The notes below the pieces were generated by a model. It saw nothing but the letters and a program-made list of their open reading frames with translations. It ran no database searches and was not told the DNA's origin. Made by a program: the position numbers and the translations under genes. DNA of 64,000 nucleotides, taken from NCBI RefSeq assembly GCF_017357245.1, contig NZ_CP071617.1, positions 124,001 to 188,000 on the forward strand, written 5' to 3'. The DNA comes from Rhizobium bangladeshense. GTDB lineage: Bacteria; Pseudomonadota; Alphaproteobacteria; Rhizobiales; Rhizobiaceae. Shown piece after piece: positions 1 to 9,248 of the stretch; within the stretch, counting starts at the first letter, position 1; each line of letters begins with the position of its first letter.

Positions 1-364
1 CGAACGCGAACATGCCAAGATTGACTGCGATTGCCGAGAGCACATTGCCGACGATGAAAAGGCAGAGCAACGCCAGGAGCAGAGTTTTCCGGTTGAAGCG
101 GGCAGCCGCCAGGGTGACGAGCGGAGCCCCGATTACGACGCCAAAAGCATAGGCGGTGATCGCGTTCGTCGCCACCGGTATGCTGATATCGAGGCTTTCG
201 GCAAAGAGTTGCAGAACCCCCATGCTGGCGAATTCGGACGTTCCAATACAAAAGCTTCCAAGGGCCAGCGCAAACAAGGTCAGACCCCGGCGCCGATGCT
301 GCGCCTTGTCCGTGCAATAGGAGCTGACCGTCCTACATTGAGGTTCAAACGCTTTTTGGAGCAT
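1..364 (-). CDS. MFS efflux permease, DHA1/AraJ-like (partial)
   Basis: Amino-terminal 121 residues of a major facilitator superfamily efflux permease; the rest lies outside the window. After a basic cytoplasmic leader (residues 1-27) there are three hydrophobic segments at about 28-50, 66-86 and 94-118. The motif GTSEFASMGVLQLF (41-54) and the loop ARFNRKT (88-94) are typical of the DHA1 group of arabinose/drug exporters such as AraJ and SotB, inner-membrane proton antiporters. The substrate cannot be told. The ATG at 362-364 is the first Met before the membrane region; no strong ribosome binding site precedes it, so the start is tentative. Confidence 0.8.
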   Translation of the reverse strand, partial: MLQKAFEPQCRTVSSYCTDKAQHRRRGLTLFALALGSFCIGTSEFASMGVLQLFAESLDISIPVATNAITAYAFGVVIGAPLVTLAAARFNRKTLLLALLCLFIVGNVLSAIAVNLGMFAF

Positions 365-479
365 GTTCAGACTCCTCTGCACCGCTCGAGGGTGGGTTGA
401 TGATTGCCAGGCCTGGATCCGCGTCGCCAATTCAGAGGTTCCAGCGCGGCTGCGATGCCGTCATGCGGCCTCAACGGCA

Positions 480-1535
480 TCAGAACTTCACGACCGCCCG
501 CCCGACGACCTTGTTGTCTCGCTGGAGATCGAGATATTCGTTGATCTCATCGAAACCGATAGTCTTGATAGTGTGTTGGATTTTGCCTGCGGCGGCGAGC
601 GCCATCACCTCGGCGAGGTCGGCGTTATTGCCCCAGAAAGACCCATGAAATGTCTGCTCGCCGGAGACTCGTGGGAACAACGGAATGTCGATGCGATCGG
701 CGATGAAGCCGACATCGGCATAGTGGCCACTGATCGCCAACAAGGCGAAACCCAGTTGCATCATCTCCCGGGCGCCGGCGCAATCGATGATCGCATCGAG
801 CTTGTCCTGCCCGGTGGCCTTCTTGAGCTCCTCGCCGATATCGCCAGTGGACCTGCCCTTGATATCGATGATGTGGTCGGCACCATAGCTCTTTGCGATG
901 GCCAGCTTGTCCGGATTGCGGGCGAATGCAACCACAGTCGCACCGGCGCCAAGCAGCTTGGCATATTGGACCGCATAGGCACCGAGGCCGCCGATGCCGA
1001 ACACGCCGATCACCCGATCAGGTCCCAGGCCACCGGCATCGCGGATCTTCTTGATGCCGCGATAGGGCGTCAATCCGGCATCCGTGAGTGGAGCAAGCTC
1101 TTCAAATTTCAAATGCTCCGCGACCTTGATCACGTAGCGGGCCGGAACGGGAATATATTCCGCAAAGCCACCATAGGAGCCGAAGCCGGGCCAACGCACG
1201 TTAGCGCAGATATGCGTGTTGCCGACCTGGCAGTGGCGACATACGCCATCGCCCCATCCGGGAGCGACCACGACATGATCACCTTCTTCGAGCCCCGCAG
1301 ATTTTGAAACGACGCCGCCTATCTTCTCTATCGTACCGGTGATCTCATGGCCCGGAATGACCGGCGGGGGAATATCGCCGTAGTTCTGGAAAAATCCGTC
1401 GACCAGAAGAACGTCGGAGCGGCACATCCCGCATGCCGCAACCTTGACCAGAACTTCGTTCGGCTCGATATCGGGAACCGCTATGTCTTCCAGGACGAGC
1501 GGCTTGTGATATTGGAGTATGCGCGCGGCTCTCAT
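480..1535 (-). CDS. Zinc-dependent alcohol dehydrogenase (MDR family)
   Basis: A 351-residue medium-chain dehydrogenase/reductase that should oxidise an alcohol or reduce an aldehyde with NAD(P). Catalytic zinc ligands are visible as Cys38 (GMCRSD) and His63-Glu64 (PGHE). The structural zinc loop has Cys99, Cys102 and Cys110, but the usual first cysteine is replaced by Asp96. A Rossmann motif GIGGLGAYAVQYAK follows near residue 190. The ATG at 1533-1535 is chosen over an upstream frame-open start because AAGGAG lies seven bases before it. Its neighbours are other small redox enzymes on the same strand but separated by gaps, so it is probably monocistronic. The substrate is unknown. Confidence 0.88.
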   Translation of the reverse strand: MRAARILQYHKPLVLEDIAVPDIEPNEVLVKVAACGMCRSDVLLVDGFFQNYGDIPPPVIPGHEITGTIEKIGGVVSKSAGLEEGDHVVVAPGWGDGVCRHCQVGNTHICANVRWPGFGSYGGFAEYIPVPARYVIKVAEHLKFEELAPLTDAGLTPYRGIKKIRDAGGLGPDRVIGVFGIGGLGAYAVQYAKLLGAGATVVAFARNPDKLAIAKSYGADHIIDIKGRSTGDIGEELKKATGQDKLDAIIDCAGAREMMQLGFALLAISGHYADVGFIADRIDIPLFPRVSGEQTFHGSFWGNNADLAEVMALAAAGKIQHTIKTIGFDEINEYLDLQRDNKVVGRAVVKF

Positions 1536-1649
1536 GCGTTTCTCCTTTCCTCGATAACCTGGCTTCATCGACGGCTACCTCTGCAACCGCGATATTCTGC
1601 TCAATCCTTCTGGCACCCAGGGCCGTTAAGACGGCATGCGCGCATTGTC

Positions 1650-2408
1650 TTAGTTTGCCGGCGCAGCCGCGCTGGCGATAAAGTCTGCGACGTCCTGCGG
1701 ATGCGAGAGCATCACGGCGTGGCTGGAGTCGATTTCAATGACCTTGGCGCCGGCACGCGCTGCCATGGAACGCTGCTGGCTGGGCGGAATCATGTGGTCG
1801 TTCTTCGTCACCATGAAGTAGGTGGGCTTGTCCTTCCACGCCGGCGCCGTGACTTTGGCCTCTACGGCGCCCAGCCCCCAGGGAACCTGAGACTCGGCCA
1901 TGAACCTGGTCTTGGCGGAGTCGACGTCCGCTGCGAAGGACGTCGGGAACTTGGCCGAGTCCACCAAGAGGAAACCGTCGCTAGGCGGAAGCAGCGGCGC
2001 CTTGTCCTCGCCGGGCGTCGGCACCGTGGCGATGTCGTGGACCGACTCACCTGCTTCAGGCGCAAATGCCGCCAAGTAAACCAGGCTCTTGACCTTGGGC
2101 AGGCTGCCGGCCTCGGAAATTACTGCTCCACCATAAGAATGCCCAACCAGAACGACCGGTTTGCTGGCCCTGCCAATGACGTGCCTGGTGGCATCTACGT
2201 CACCCTGCAGGGTAACGGTTGGATTCTGGACGGCCAGAACCTCGTAGCCGTCGGCGGAGAGGATGCGGTGGACGGCCTGCCAGCCCGAAGCATCGACGAA
2301 AGCGCCGTGCACCAGCACGATGGACACGGGCTTGTCGGCCGCGTGGCCGACGACGGCGGAAGCGGTTGTGATCATGACAGCGAGCAATCCTGTTATCGCG
2401 CTTTTCAT
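1650..2408 (-). CDS. Exported alpha/beta-fold hydrolase
   Basis: A 252-residue alpha/beta hydrolase with a Sec signal peptide (residues 1 to about 23, ending GHAA). The catalytic triad is readable as Ser91 in GHSYGG, Asp204 in KNDHMIPP and His230 in DSSHAVM, and LVHGAF gives the oxyanion region. The family includes small esterases and EstC-like proteins; the substrate is not evident. GGAGAGAACTCCG precedes the ATG. It is a paralogue of the hydrolase at 23788-24582, with the same layout and the same short length. The monooxygenase-like gene upstream ends 17 bases before this start, so the two may be co-transcribed. Confidence 0.87.
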   Translation of the reverse strand: MKSAITGLLAVMITTASAVVGHAADKPVSIVLVHGAFVDASGWQAVHRILSADGYEVLAVQNPTVTLQGDVDATRHVIGRASKPVVLVGHSYGGAVISEAGSLPKVKSLVYLAAFAPEAGESVHDIATVPTPGEDKAPLLPPSDGFLLVDSAKFPTSFAADVDSAKTRFMAESQVPWGLGAVEAKVTAPAWKDKPTYFMVTKNDHMIPPSQQRSMAARAGAKVIEIDSSHAVMLSHPQDVADFIASAAAPAN

Positions 2409-2425
2409 CGGAGTTCTCTCCAGGG

Positions 2426-2722
2426 TTAATCGACCTCGACCGGGTCGAGAGTGATCGGTGTCCGATCGGCGAGATCGCCGATCCTGGCGGCATAGTCCTT
2501 GAAGTGCGGAGTGTCGCGATGGGCGGCGACAGCCGCGTCATCGGCATAAAGCTCGTCGAGCACGAAGCGGTCATGATTGGCCTTGTCTCGCCATATATCC
2601 CACCGCAGATTTCCAGGCTCGGCCCGGCTGCGCACCCGCATTGCGGACAGGAGCGTTCGGAGTTCGGATGCCTTGCCGGGGTGCCCGGTCAGGATACCCA
2701 CAATCTTCACGTGAGCGGACAT
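2426..2722 (-). CDS. Putative quinol monooxygenase (ABM domain, YgiN-like)
   Basis: A 98-residue single-domain protein of the antibiotic biosynthesis monooxygenase family, a dimeric ferredoxin-like alpha/beta barrel. Supporting segments are KIVGILTGHPGKASELRTLL at the amino end, the central EPGNLRWDIWRD and the RFVLDELYADDAAVAAHRDTPHF block, where the HxxTPHF sequence is characteristic. Such cofactor-free enzymes oxidise quinols or aromatic substrates, or act in stress responses. It lies 17 bases upstream of the exported hydrolase on the same strand. Whether this copy is catalytic is unknown. Confidence 0.83.
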   Translation of the reverse strand: MSAHVKIVGILTGHPGKASELRTLLSAMRVRSRAEPGNLRWDIWRDKANHDRFVLDELYADDAAVAAHRDTPHFKDYAARIGDLADRTPITLDPVEVD

Positions 2723-2829
2723 GGTTCATTCCAATCTTGGACTTGGCCCATCTTGGACGTGAGTTGGGCAAGTGTCGGCTGCGGGCTGCAACCGGCGAAC
2801 CGCGACGACGTGCCGGCCGGTTCACAAAC

Positions 2830-3501
2830 TCATGCCTGCTCTCTCAGAGCAGTGAGCAACTCTTTTGCCAGCGGTCCCGCCGAGGCAGGATTCTGGCCGG
2901 TGATGAGGCGGCCATCGACGACAACATGCGGTTCCCAGTTGGACGCAGACGAGTATTCGGCGCCTTCCGCCCTCAATGCGTCCTCGAGTTCGTAAGGCAC
3001 GTCATCTCGGGCGTAGTCATATTCCTCTTTCTTCGAGAAGGAGGTGAGCTTCTTGCCGCGCACGAACGTGCCGCCACCGAGGTCCACGCCGAGCAATGAG
3101 CACGGGCCGTGACAAACGGCGCTCACGAGCTTGCCCGTGCTCCAAGCCCGCACGACGGCCCTCTGGACGTCCGCATTGCGCTGGATGTCGACCATCGGCC
3201 CGAGGCCGCCGGGGATCAGGATGGCGTCGTAATCCGCGGCGTCCACCTCGGCTAACTTGCGGCTGTGATTGAGGCGACGAAAGGCCTCGCTCCCAAGGAA
3301 TCCTTTCTGGGCAGGGTCCTTCTCGTCGTAGGCGTCGTATGGCGTCCATCCGCCGGCAGGTGATGCGAACTCCACCGCGACACCGGCCGTGTCGAGCACA
3401 TCGAAAGGATGAGCGACCTCGGCGAAAAAGAAGCCGGTCTTGCGGTTGTGCGGGCCGATCACGGCCGCGTTGGTGACGATGAACAAGACGTGTTTTGTCA
3501 T
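2830..3501 (-). CDS. DJ-1/PfpI family protein, class I glutamine amidotransferase-like
   Basis: A 223-residue DJ-1/PfpI protein of the Hsp31/glyoxalase III-like branch. The nucleophile elbow is SAVCHGPCSLL with Cys130-His131, and the conserved acidic partner is Glu28 in FFFAEVAHPFD. PGGLGPMVD near residues 97-105 forms the oxyanion side. Relatives convert methylglyoxal to lactate or act as stress chaperones, which would fit the neighbouring oxidoreductases. AGGGGAAAGCC precedes the ATG. Length is normal for the family. The exact activity cannot be read from sequence. Confidence 0.86.
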   Translation of the reverse strand: MTKHVLFIVTNAAVIGPHNRKTGFFFAEVAHPFDVLDTAGVAVEFASPAGGWTPYDAYDEKDPAQKGFLGSEAFRRLNHSRKLAEVDAADYDAILIPGGLGPMVDIQRNADVQRAVVRAWSTGKLVSAVCHGPCSLLGVDLGGGTFVRGKKLTSFSKKEEYDYARDDVPYELEDALRAEGAEYSSASNWEPHVVVDGRLITGQNPASAGPLAKELLTALREQA

Positions 3502-4369
3502 GGCTTTCCCCTTGAAAATGATTCAGTCGAGGATTCCGCTTCAGGGCGGCGTCCGCCGTCTCAATGGAGTGGTGACCTTGCACGGACGCGACAGCATCAC
3601 TGCCTGGCCGCTAACTGATTCCGTGGCCTGGCGCGCCTCCGCGCTTCGCCATCTATTGCAGCATGCTGGGCGCCGCATGCTCGGCAATCCCATGCCGGTC
3701 CGCGCCTCATGCGTCCGCAACCTCACTATCGCCGCCTGGTGCCGTTAGACCCATAGCCGCGCCCTGAGGTGCTGAATTCCTTTAATGAGCTTCTTCAAAT
3801 GCTCAGCCGCTTGGGCTGCCGCACGTTGCAAGCGGCCATCCGCGACCAAAGACGATCCATGCGTCGGGCAACTGGATCTTTACTCACGCAGCGAGTTTAC
3901 ATCGAATCCCGCGTGCCGCCCGTTAATCATGGTAAAATTTGGTAATGAGCTTCTGCGACGAGACCTTCTCGCCAGCTAATCCCGTTCCAATGGCGCCGGC
4001 GCGGCCGATATCTCGCCTGATGTTCCGGCCGAAAGCCTTGGCCCTTCGCCGCCGACTGCATCAGTTCTGCTCGAACCGGCGCAGGATTGCCTGGGGTGCT
4101 CGCAATACTGGCCGAGAACGAGTATTATAGATTGGTTATTCGCATATATTATGATTGTCCAAGTGCGCCGGGTTTCGCGTTCGATAAGATTCATCTGAGT
4201 GCCGCGCCGCGACCCGTTTAAGCGGCTCGCGGGTTTTTGCTGTTTTGTGCCGACATTCCATTAGGCGCGCAGATAGGCTCATAAGCAGCCCCGGAGTTGG
4301 ACGCTGCGCCTTTCGCTTCGGTGGCTGGTCGGCAGACTGCTATCAAGTTCAGTTCGGTAAGAAGGAATC
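3502..4369. other. Gene-poor stretch upstream of the large regulator
   Basis: No convincing protein or RNA gene is seen in these 868 bases. Several short open frames exist on both strands but lack ribosome binding sites and recognisable motifs. The stretch 4040-4200 is locally AT-rich and probably holds the promoters of the regulator gene that starts at 4370. A short GC stem (ACCCG at 4212-4216 with CGGGT at 4230-4234) followed by five T could be a weak terminator. Confidence 0.4.
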
Positions 4370-7312
4370 TTGAGGGAAAAGATTGTGACGAGCGACCTTG
4401 CCGAGCAGATTTCCCGGTCCTTCTCCTTCGGGCCCTTCGTGCTCATTCCCGAGCGCCAGTTGCTCTTGCAAGGCGATGCCCCTGTTCGCATAGGTGGCCG
4501 CGCACTGGATATCCTGACGACACTGGTCGAGCGCCCGGGGGAATTGGTCAACAAGCGCGAATTGATCACACGCGTTTGGCCGGACGTCGTTGTCGATGAC
4601 GGAAACCTCAAGGTCAACATGGCTGCCTTGCGGCGAGCCCTCGGCGATGGCGCCGGGACGACGCAATACATAGCGACGGTTACCGGGCGGGGCTATCGGT
4701 TCATTGCGCCAGTCGAGGTCGTCAGAATGTTCGGCTTCGCGCCACCCGCAGCGGCGGCGAGAAAGCGCAGCCACAATCTACCGATCGCGACGACGAGGGT
4801 CTTCGGAAGGGCCGAGGCGATTGAAACCATTCGACGCGAGTTGAATTCATCCCGTTTGGTGTCGGTTGTCGGTGCCGGCGGCATCGGAAAGACGACGGTG
4901 GCGCTGGCCGTCGCCGAGCAGACGATCGGCGTGTTCAGAGACGGTGTCTGGCTGATCGATTTGGCGCGGTTAAAGGATTCGTCGCTCGTGCCCTATGCCG
5001 TTGCGGCTGCAATCGGTCTGGCAACGCACTCCGCGAATATGCTCGCTGCCTTGGGCAGCTATCTCCGCGATTGCGAAATGCTCCTCGTGTTCGACAATTG
5101 CGAGCACATCATTGAAGCGGCCGCCTCCTTTGCGGATCGGATTCTGGCCGAAGCGCCAGGCATCAGGATTCTCGCCACCAGCCGAGAGCCGCTCGGTGTG
5201 AGAGGCGAACGCGTCCGCAGGCTATCGGGATTGGCCGCGCCACCTGCGTCGTCCGACCTGAAAGCTGCCGAAGCGCTCGGCTATCCCGCCATTCAACTCT
5301 TTGTAGATCGCGCGACCGACAGGCTGGAGTCCTTCGAACTGAGCGACGCCAACGCGCTGACGATTACGGAAATTTGCCGGCGGCTCGACGGCCTTGCGTT
5401 GGCGATCGAACTTGCGGCGACACGCGTCGATTCCTTCGGCACGGACGGGTTGCTCGCGCATCTGGACGGTCGATTTCGCTCCCTGAGTGGGCATCGCGCC
5501 GGCCCCAAGCGCCATCGCACGCTGACGGCGATGATCGACTGGAGCTACGATACTCTCACGGAGAGCGAATGTGCGGTCATGCGCCGGCTGTCGGTCTTTG
5601 CCGGTTCGTTCGATCTCGATTCGGCCTGCGCCGTCGCCGGCGACGATTTCGACCGGGTGGTGCAGGTGATCGACGACGTCGCCAACCTGGTCGCAAAATC
5701 CCTGCTTTCGGTTGACGTCGCCGCCGACAAGCTTGTCTACCGGCTCCTGGAGACGACGCGCGGATATTGTGGCGAGCGGCTGCAACTGAGCGGCGAGGAG
5801 GAGGTCGTCCGCCGTCGGCATGCGGAGCATATTTGCACGGTTCTGGAGCGCGCAGCGAGCGAGTGGGCGCAAAGACCGGCCCCGGATTGGGCTGGTGCCT
5901 ACGGAGGCGTCCTCGACGATCTGCGCTCGGCGCTGGACTGGGCCGGAGGGGTCGCCGCGGACAAATCGCTGTACGCCCGGCTCGCGCTCGCGGGAAGCCT
6001 GCTCTGGAACCACTTCTCTTTTACCGAAGAATGCCGCGTTCGCGTCTCGCGGGCGCTCGAGGAACTCGATGCAGCGGGGCTTGTCGGGACGGCGGCAGAG
6101 ATGCAGCTTCAGGTGTCGTTCGCAGGCACGACGATGTTCACGCGCGGCGCCATACCCGTGGCCATGGATGCGATGCGACGGGCATTGGAAATTGCCGTTC
6201 GGATCGGCGACATCGACCATCAGCTCCGTTGCCTGCGGATGATCGGTACATACCAGCTCTTCAGCGGCGAGCACAATGCCGGGATCGGGACGCTTGAGAC
6301 CTTCATTTCAATCGCCACCGCGGCGGACCCTTCCGCGTTGCCGGCGGGAGAAACGCATTTGGCCGTAGCCGATCTACTCATCGGCCGGCTGGAAGGCGCC
6401 CGGGAACGTATTGAACGTTTTTATGGGAACTACTTGAAAGACTCCAACGACCCGCGGTTCGCGCGTTTCCTGTACGATGGAAATGTCGATGTGGGGATTA
6501 TCCTGTCGCACATACAGTGGCTGACGGGTTTGCCCGACACGGCCGCGCGCACCACAGAGGTCACAATCGCGCTCGCGCGAAAGACCGGGCATGAGCTTTC
6601 GCTCAGTAATGCGCTCGCCTGGGCCAGCCTAACCTTTCTGATGAGCAGGCGTTATCAAGAATGTGACCGCTTTGCCGCGATGCTTGACGATCAAATCGTA
6701 CGGCATGGTATCGTCATCTGGCGGCCTGTTGCCACTTTCTGTCGCGGAGCAGTGGCGTGTGCTCAAGGGGACATGGCGGGCGAAGTTTTGGGCGTGCTCG
6801 AACAAGCTGTTGAAGAGTTCCGCGCTATCAGGCATCTAGCGCGGTTCCCTTTCTATCTCGGAGGCTTTGCGGACGCACTAGCCAAGTACGGTCGGCTAAT
6901 CGACGCCGCCACTGCCATCCAGGAAGCGATCGATTGCGCGCAAGAGCACAACGAGCAGTGGTGCGTTCCTGAGCTGCTGCGCATCCAGGCGTCCATTCTG
7001 TCGGCCGAGGCCCGCCGCGATGAGGCGGAAGCACTCCTCATCGAGTCGATGGCGTTGGCCGAGAAAATCGGTGCGTTGTCGTGGCGATTGCGATCAGCCT
7101 GCGATCTCGCAAGCCTCTGGCAAATACGATTGCGGGCGCATGATGCGCGCAAAATGCTGCAACCGGTTTATAATGAATTCACTGAAGGATTGGAAACGCA
7201 CGACCTTGCCCTCGCAGCCGACCTGCTCGCCTCCCTTGCGCACCTTGGAGAGGACAAAGAGGTTAAAACCAATCTCGCCGACTTCGTCCCTCAAACTGGA
7301 TGCGAACTCTAA
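4370..7312 (+). CDS. Winged-helix regulator with NTPase and TPR-like repeats
   Basis: A 980-residue multidomain protein. Residues 18-113 form an OmpR/PhoB-type winged helix (EFLTL-like core replaced by ALDILTTLVERPGELVNKREL, and the wing TVTGRGYRF). Residues 145-420 form a P-loop NTPase of the STAND/AfsR type: Walker A GAGGIGKTT at 168-176, Walker B LLVFDNCEH at 238-246, and sensor LATSREPL. The rest is helical, with TPR-like repeats. Such proteins are cytoplasmic one-component regulators whose repeats bind a ligand and gate DNA binding. The start is TTG at 4370, supported by GAAGGAA five bases upstream; GTG at 4385 is an alternative. The target genes are unknown; nothing lies in the same direction downstream. 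Confidence 0.85.
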   Translation: MREKIVTSDLAEQISRSFSFGPFVLIPERQLLLQGDAPVRIGGRALDILTTLVERPGELVNKRELITRVWPDVVVDDGNLKVNMAALRRALGDGAGTTQYIATVTGRGYRFIAPVEVVRMFGFAPPAAAARKRSHNLPIATTRVFGRAEAIETIRRELNSSRLVSVVGAGGIGKTTVALAVAEQTIGVFRDGVWLIDLARLKDSSLVPYAVAAAIGLATHSANMLAALGSYLRDCEMLLVFDNCEHIIEAAASFADRILAEAPGIRILATSREPLGVRGERVRRLSGLAAPPASSDLKAAEALGYPAIQLFVDRATDRLESFELSDANALTITEICRRLDGLALAIELAATRVDSFGTDGLLAHLDGRFRSLSGHRAGPKRHRTLTAMIDWSYDTLTESECAVMRRLSVFAGSFDLDSACAVAGDDFDRVVQVIDDVANLVAKSLLSVDVAADKLVYRLLETTRGYCGERLQLSGEEEVVRRRHAEHICTVLERAASEWAQRPAPDWAGAYGGVLDDLRSALDWAGGVAADKSLYARLALAGSLLWNHFSFTEECRVRVSRALEELDAAGLVGTAAEMQLQVSFAGTTMFTRGAIPVAMDAMRRALEIAVRIGDIDHQLRCLRMIGTYQLFSGEHNAGIGTLETFISIATAADPSALPAGETHLAVADLLIGRLEGARERIERFYGNYLKDSNDPRFARFLYDGNVDVGIILSHIQWLTGLPDTAARTTEVTIALARKTGHELSLSNALAWASLTFLMSRRYQECDRFAAMLDDQIVRHGIVIWRPVATFCRGAVACAQGDMAGEVLGVLEQAVEEFRAIRHLARFPFYLGGFADALAKYGRLIDAATAIQEAIDCAQEHNEQWCVPELLRIQASILSAEARRDEAEALLIESMALAEKIGALSWRLRSACDLASLWQIRLRAHDARKMLQPVYNEFTEGLETHDLALAADLLASLAHLGEDKEVKTNLADFVPQTGCEL

Positions 7313-7524
7313 GGGTGAGATGAAGTGGTAAGGAAGAAGATGACGGGTCAGCTACTATGACCAACCGTATGGCAGCGTTCGAGCACGATGATTTGCAGCG
7401 AGCGCTGGCCCTATGACGAGAACATTCCTCCAACAGCAAGGTTAGGACGCGGTCCTCGTTCCAAAGCCCTGAGGGTTCCCATCCCGGCTCATCAGAAACT
7501 AACGGCTGGCTTTTTCCTGCCATG

Positions 7525-7544
7525 CGGCCGTGGGTGGCCGTTTT
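7525..7544 (+). terminator. Possible Rho-independent terminator
   Basis: CGGCC (7525-7529) pairs with GGCCG (7536-7540) around a six-base loop, followed by TTTT. It lies about 210 bases beyond the stop of the large regulator. The stem is short, so this is a modest candidate. The rest of 7313-7626 shows no gene. Confidence 0.35.
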
Positions 7545-7626
7545 CGCTTGGTTCGGAAGCGCGGTATTCAAGATCCTCCCGCAGCGAAGAAACCCCGGCG
7601 GGTCTTGGGAACGGCGAATTCGGTCA

Positions 7627-7983
7627 TCAATCCCTGTCACCCTCCCTTGGCGGATAAACTTCGATGTTCGCTGACCAGTAGTGTCTGGCAATGTTCTGGC
7701 TGTTGCGGATGACGTGATATGCAATATCGGGATCACCTCCTTCGAAAGTGTCGGGATCCGCACCGCACATCAGGCAGTACATGCGCTGATGAACGACAGC
7801 AGCGAAGTACTCAAGCGTCGGCGCCATGCCATGCTGGCCGATTGCCGTCATGACTTCGCAAGCGTGATTTCTTGCCTCCGTCAGAACTGCAAGGATTGCG
7901 TTCGACAACATCTTGTCAGTGCGGTGGATAACCTCGGCGATCTGCATCTCGGCAGGATCTTTGCCGGCATTGCCTTGTCGCAT
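7627..7983 (-). CDS. Conserved hypothetical protein, 118 residues
   Basis: I do not recognise a named family. The frame has a good ribosome binding site (AAGGAAAAGCCC before ATG) and a soluble, mixed composition without signal peptide or membrane segments. The amino half (AEVIHRTDKMLSNAILAVLTEARNHACEVMTAIG) is strongly helical. The carboxy half contains QRMYCLMCGADPDTFEGG, with two nearby cysteines that could bind metal, and several His residues. It ends just before the terminator-like hairpin of the convergent regulator. It lies about 100 bases downstream of the pirin gene on the same strand and could be read with it. Confidence 0.6.
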   Translation of the reverse strand: MRQGNAGKDPAEMQIAEVIHRTDKMLSNAILAVLTEARNHACEVMTAIGQHGMAPTLEYFAAVVHQRMYCLMCGADPDTFEGGDPDIAYHVIRNSQNIARHYWSANIEVYPPREGDRD

Positions 7984-8080
7984 GGGCTTTTCCTTCGATC
8001 CTCGTGCCGGAATTCAGCCGCCGTCGGGTACCATCGTGCTGTACGACAGGTAGTTTTTCGCGCTGTCGGTGAACTCGCGG

Positions 8081-9016
8081 TCAGTCCGGAAGAGGAATGA
8101 ACTCACCACGATCGCCGATCGGAAGGTCGAAGCGTCCCTCCCCCCACTTTCCGGCTCGCCACTCCGCCTTCGCTTCTTCGATACGTTCCTTCGACGAGGC
8201 AACGAAATTCCACCAGATATATCTGGGTCCTGAGAAGGTGGCGCCGCCGAGGATCATGATCCTCGCGCCCTTTTCACCCGCCGCCACCGTGATCCTGTCT
8301 CCGGGACGAAACACCATCATTTGCATCGCTGCGAACTCTTGCCCGGCGACGGAGATCGAACCGTCGACAATGTAGATCGCACGGTCTTCATGCTCGTCCG
8401 GCATCGGCAGACGCGCGGCCGGAGCCAGTTCGACGTCCGCATAGAAGGTTTGCGAAAGCATCCTGGCGGGCGCCTGCTCGCCGTAAGCGCTACCGAGGAT
8501 AAGTCGCGCCGAGATACCGTTATCCTCGATCATGGGCAGCGCGTTCTTGGCGTGATGTTCGAATGACGGGGTCACATCCTCATGGCTTTCGGGCAGAGCC
8601 AGCCATGTCTGGATTCCGAACAAGCTGTTCGGGCCGGTCCGCGCTGCGGCACTCGTGCGTTCCGAGTGAGATACGCCCCTGCCTGCGACCATCCAGTTCA
8701 ACTCTCCCGGTCTTATGATCTGGTCGGCGCCGGTGCTGTCCCGATGGTGAAAGTCGCCGCGATAGAGGTAGGTGACGGTGCCGAGGCCGATGTGAGGGTG
8801 GGGACGAACGTCGATGCCCTGCCCGGTCAGGAGTTCGGCGGGGCCGGCCTGATCGAAGAAAATGAACGGCCCGACCATCTGCCGTTTCGGCGCGGGCAGA
8901 GCGCGACGGACTTCGAAGCCGCCTAGGTCGCGGGCTCGGGGAATGATCAGCGTTTCAATCGCGTCCACGCCCACTTGATCAGGGCATCCGGGTTCGATGC
9001 CGGGGTTCCAGCTCAT
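8081..9016 (-). CDS. Pirin family protein
   Basis: A 311-residue bicupin of the pirin family. The amino-terminal cupin carries the metal ligands in RPHPHIGLGTVTYL (His73, His75) and GRGVSHSER (His117, Glu119), so an iron-binding site is intact. The carboxy cupin contains EDRAIYIVDGSI and the usual FRPGD turn. Bacterial pirins act as quercetin dioxygenases or as redox-responsive modulators of central metabolism. GAAGGACG precedes the ATG. The length is slightly above the usual 230-290 residues owing to a carboxy-terminal tail of about 35 residues (SKERIEEAKAEW). Confidence 0.9.
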   Translation of the reverse strand: MSWNPGIEPGCPDQVGVDAIETLIIPRARDLGGFEVRRALPAPKRQMVGPFIFFDQAGPAELLTGQGIDVRPHPHIGLGTVTYLYRGDFHHRDSTGADQIIRPGELNWMVAGRGVSHSERTSAAARTGPNSLFGIQTWLALPESHEDVTPSFEHHAKNALPMIEDNGISARLILGSAYGEQAPARMLSQTFYADVELAPAARLPMPDEHEDRAIYIVDGSISVAGQEFAAMQMMVFRPGDRITVAAGEKGARIMILGGATFSGPRYIWWNFVASSKERIEEAKAEWRAGKWGEGRFDLPIGDRGEFIPLPD

Positions 9017-9248
9017 TCAATACGTCCTTCTAGTGGCGGTTTCATCCGACGCGTTTGCCCTGCGGTCCGGAGGAGACGAAAACTCACAGGCTGTAATCTA
9101 CGCCCGCGCCATACTATGTCTACATCATCGGTTGCGCCAAGGCAGTGAAAACCCAGGGCCGGTCGGCTGTTGATCGCCGGCCCGAGCGAGGACGTGGATG
9201 GCGAGCGAAGGCCGCTGCGCGGTTTTCGCTCGCCAACTCGTAGCCCGA

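Noticed and set aside
4200..4245. tRNA or rRNA terminator remnant
   Set aside because: Only a short stem and five T are present; no cloverleaf or rRNA sequence could be folded nearby.
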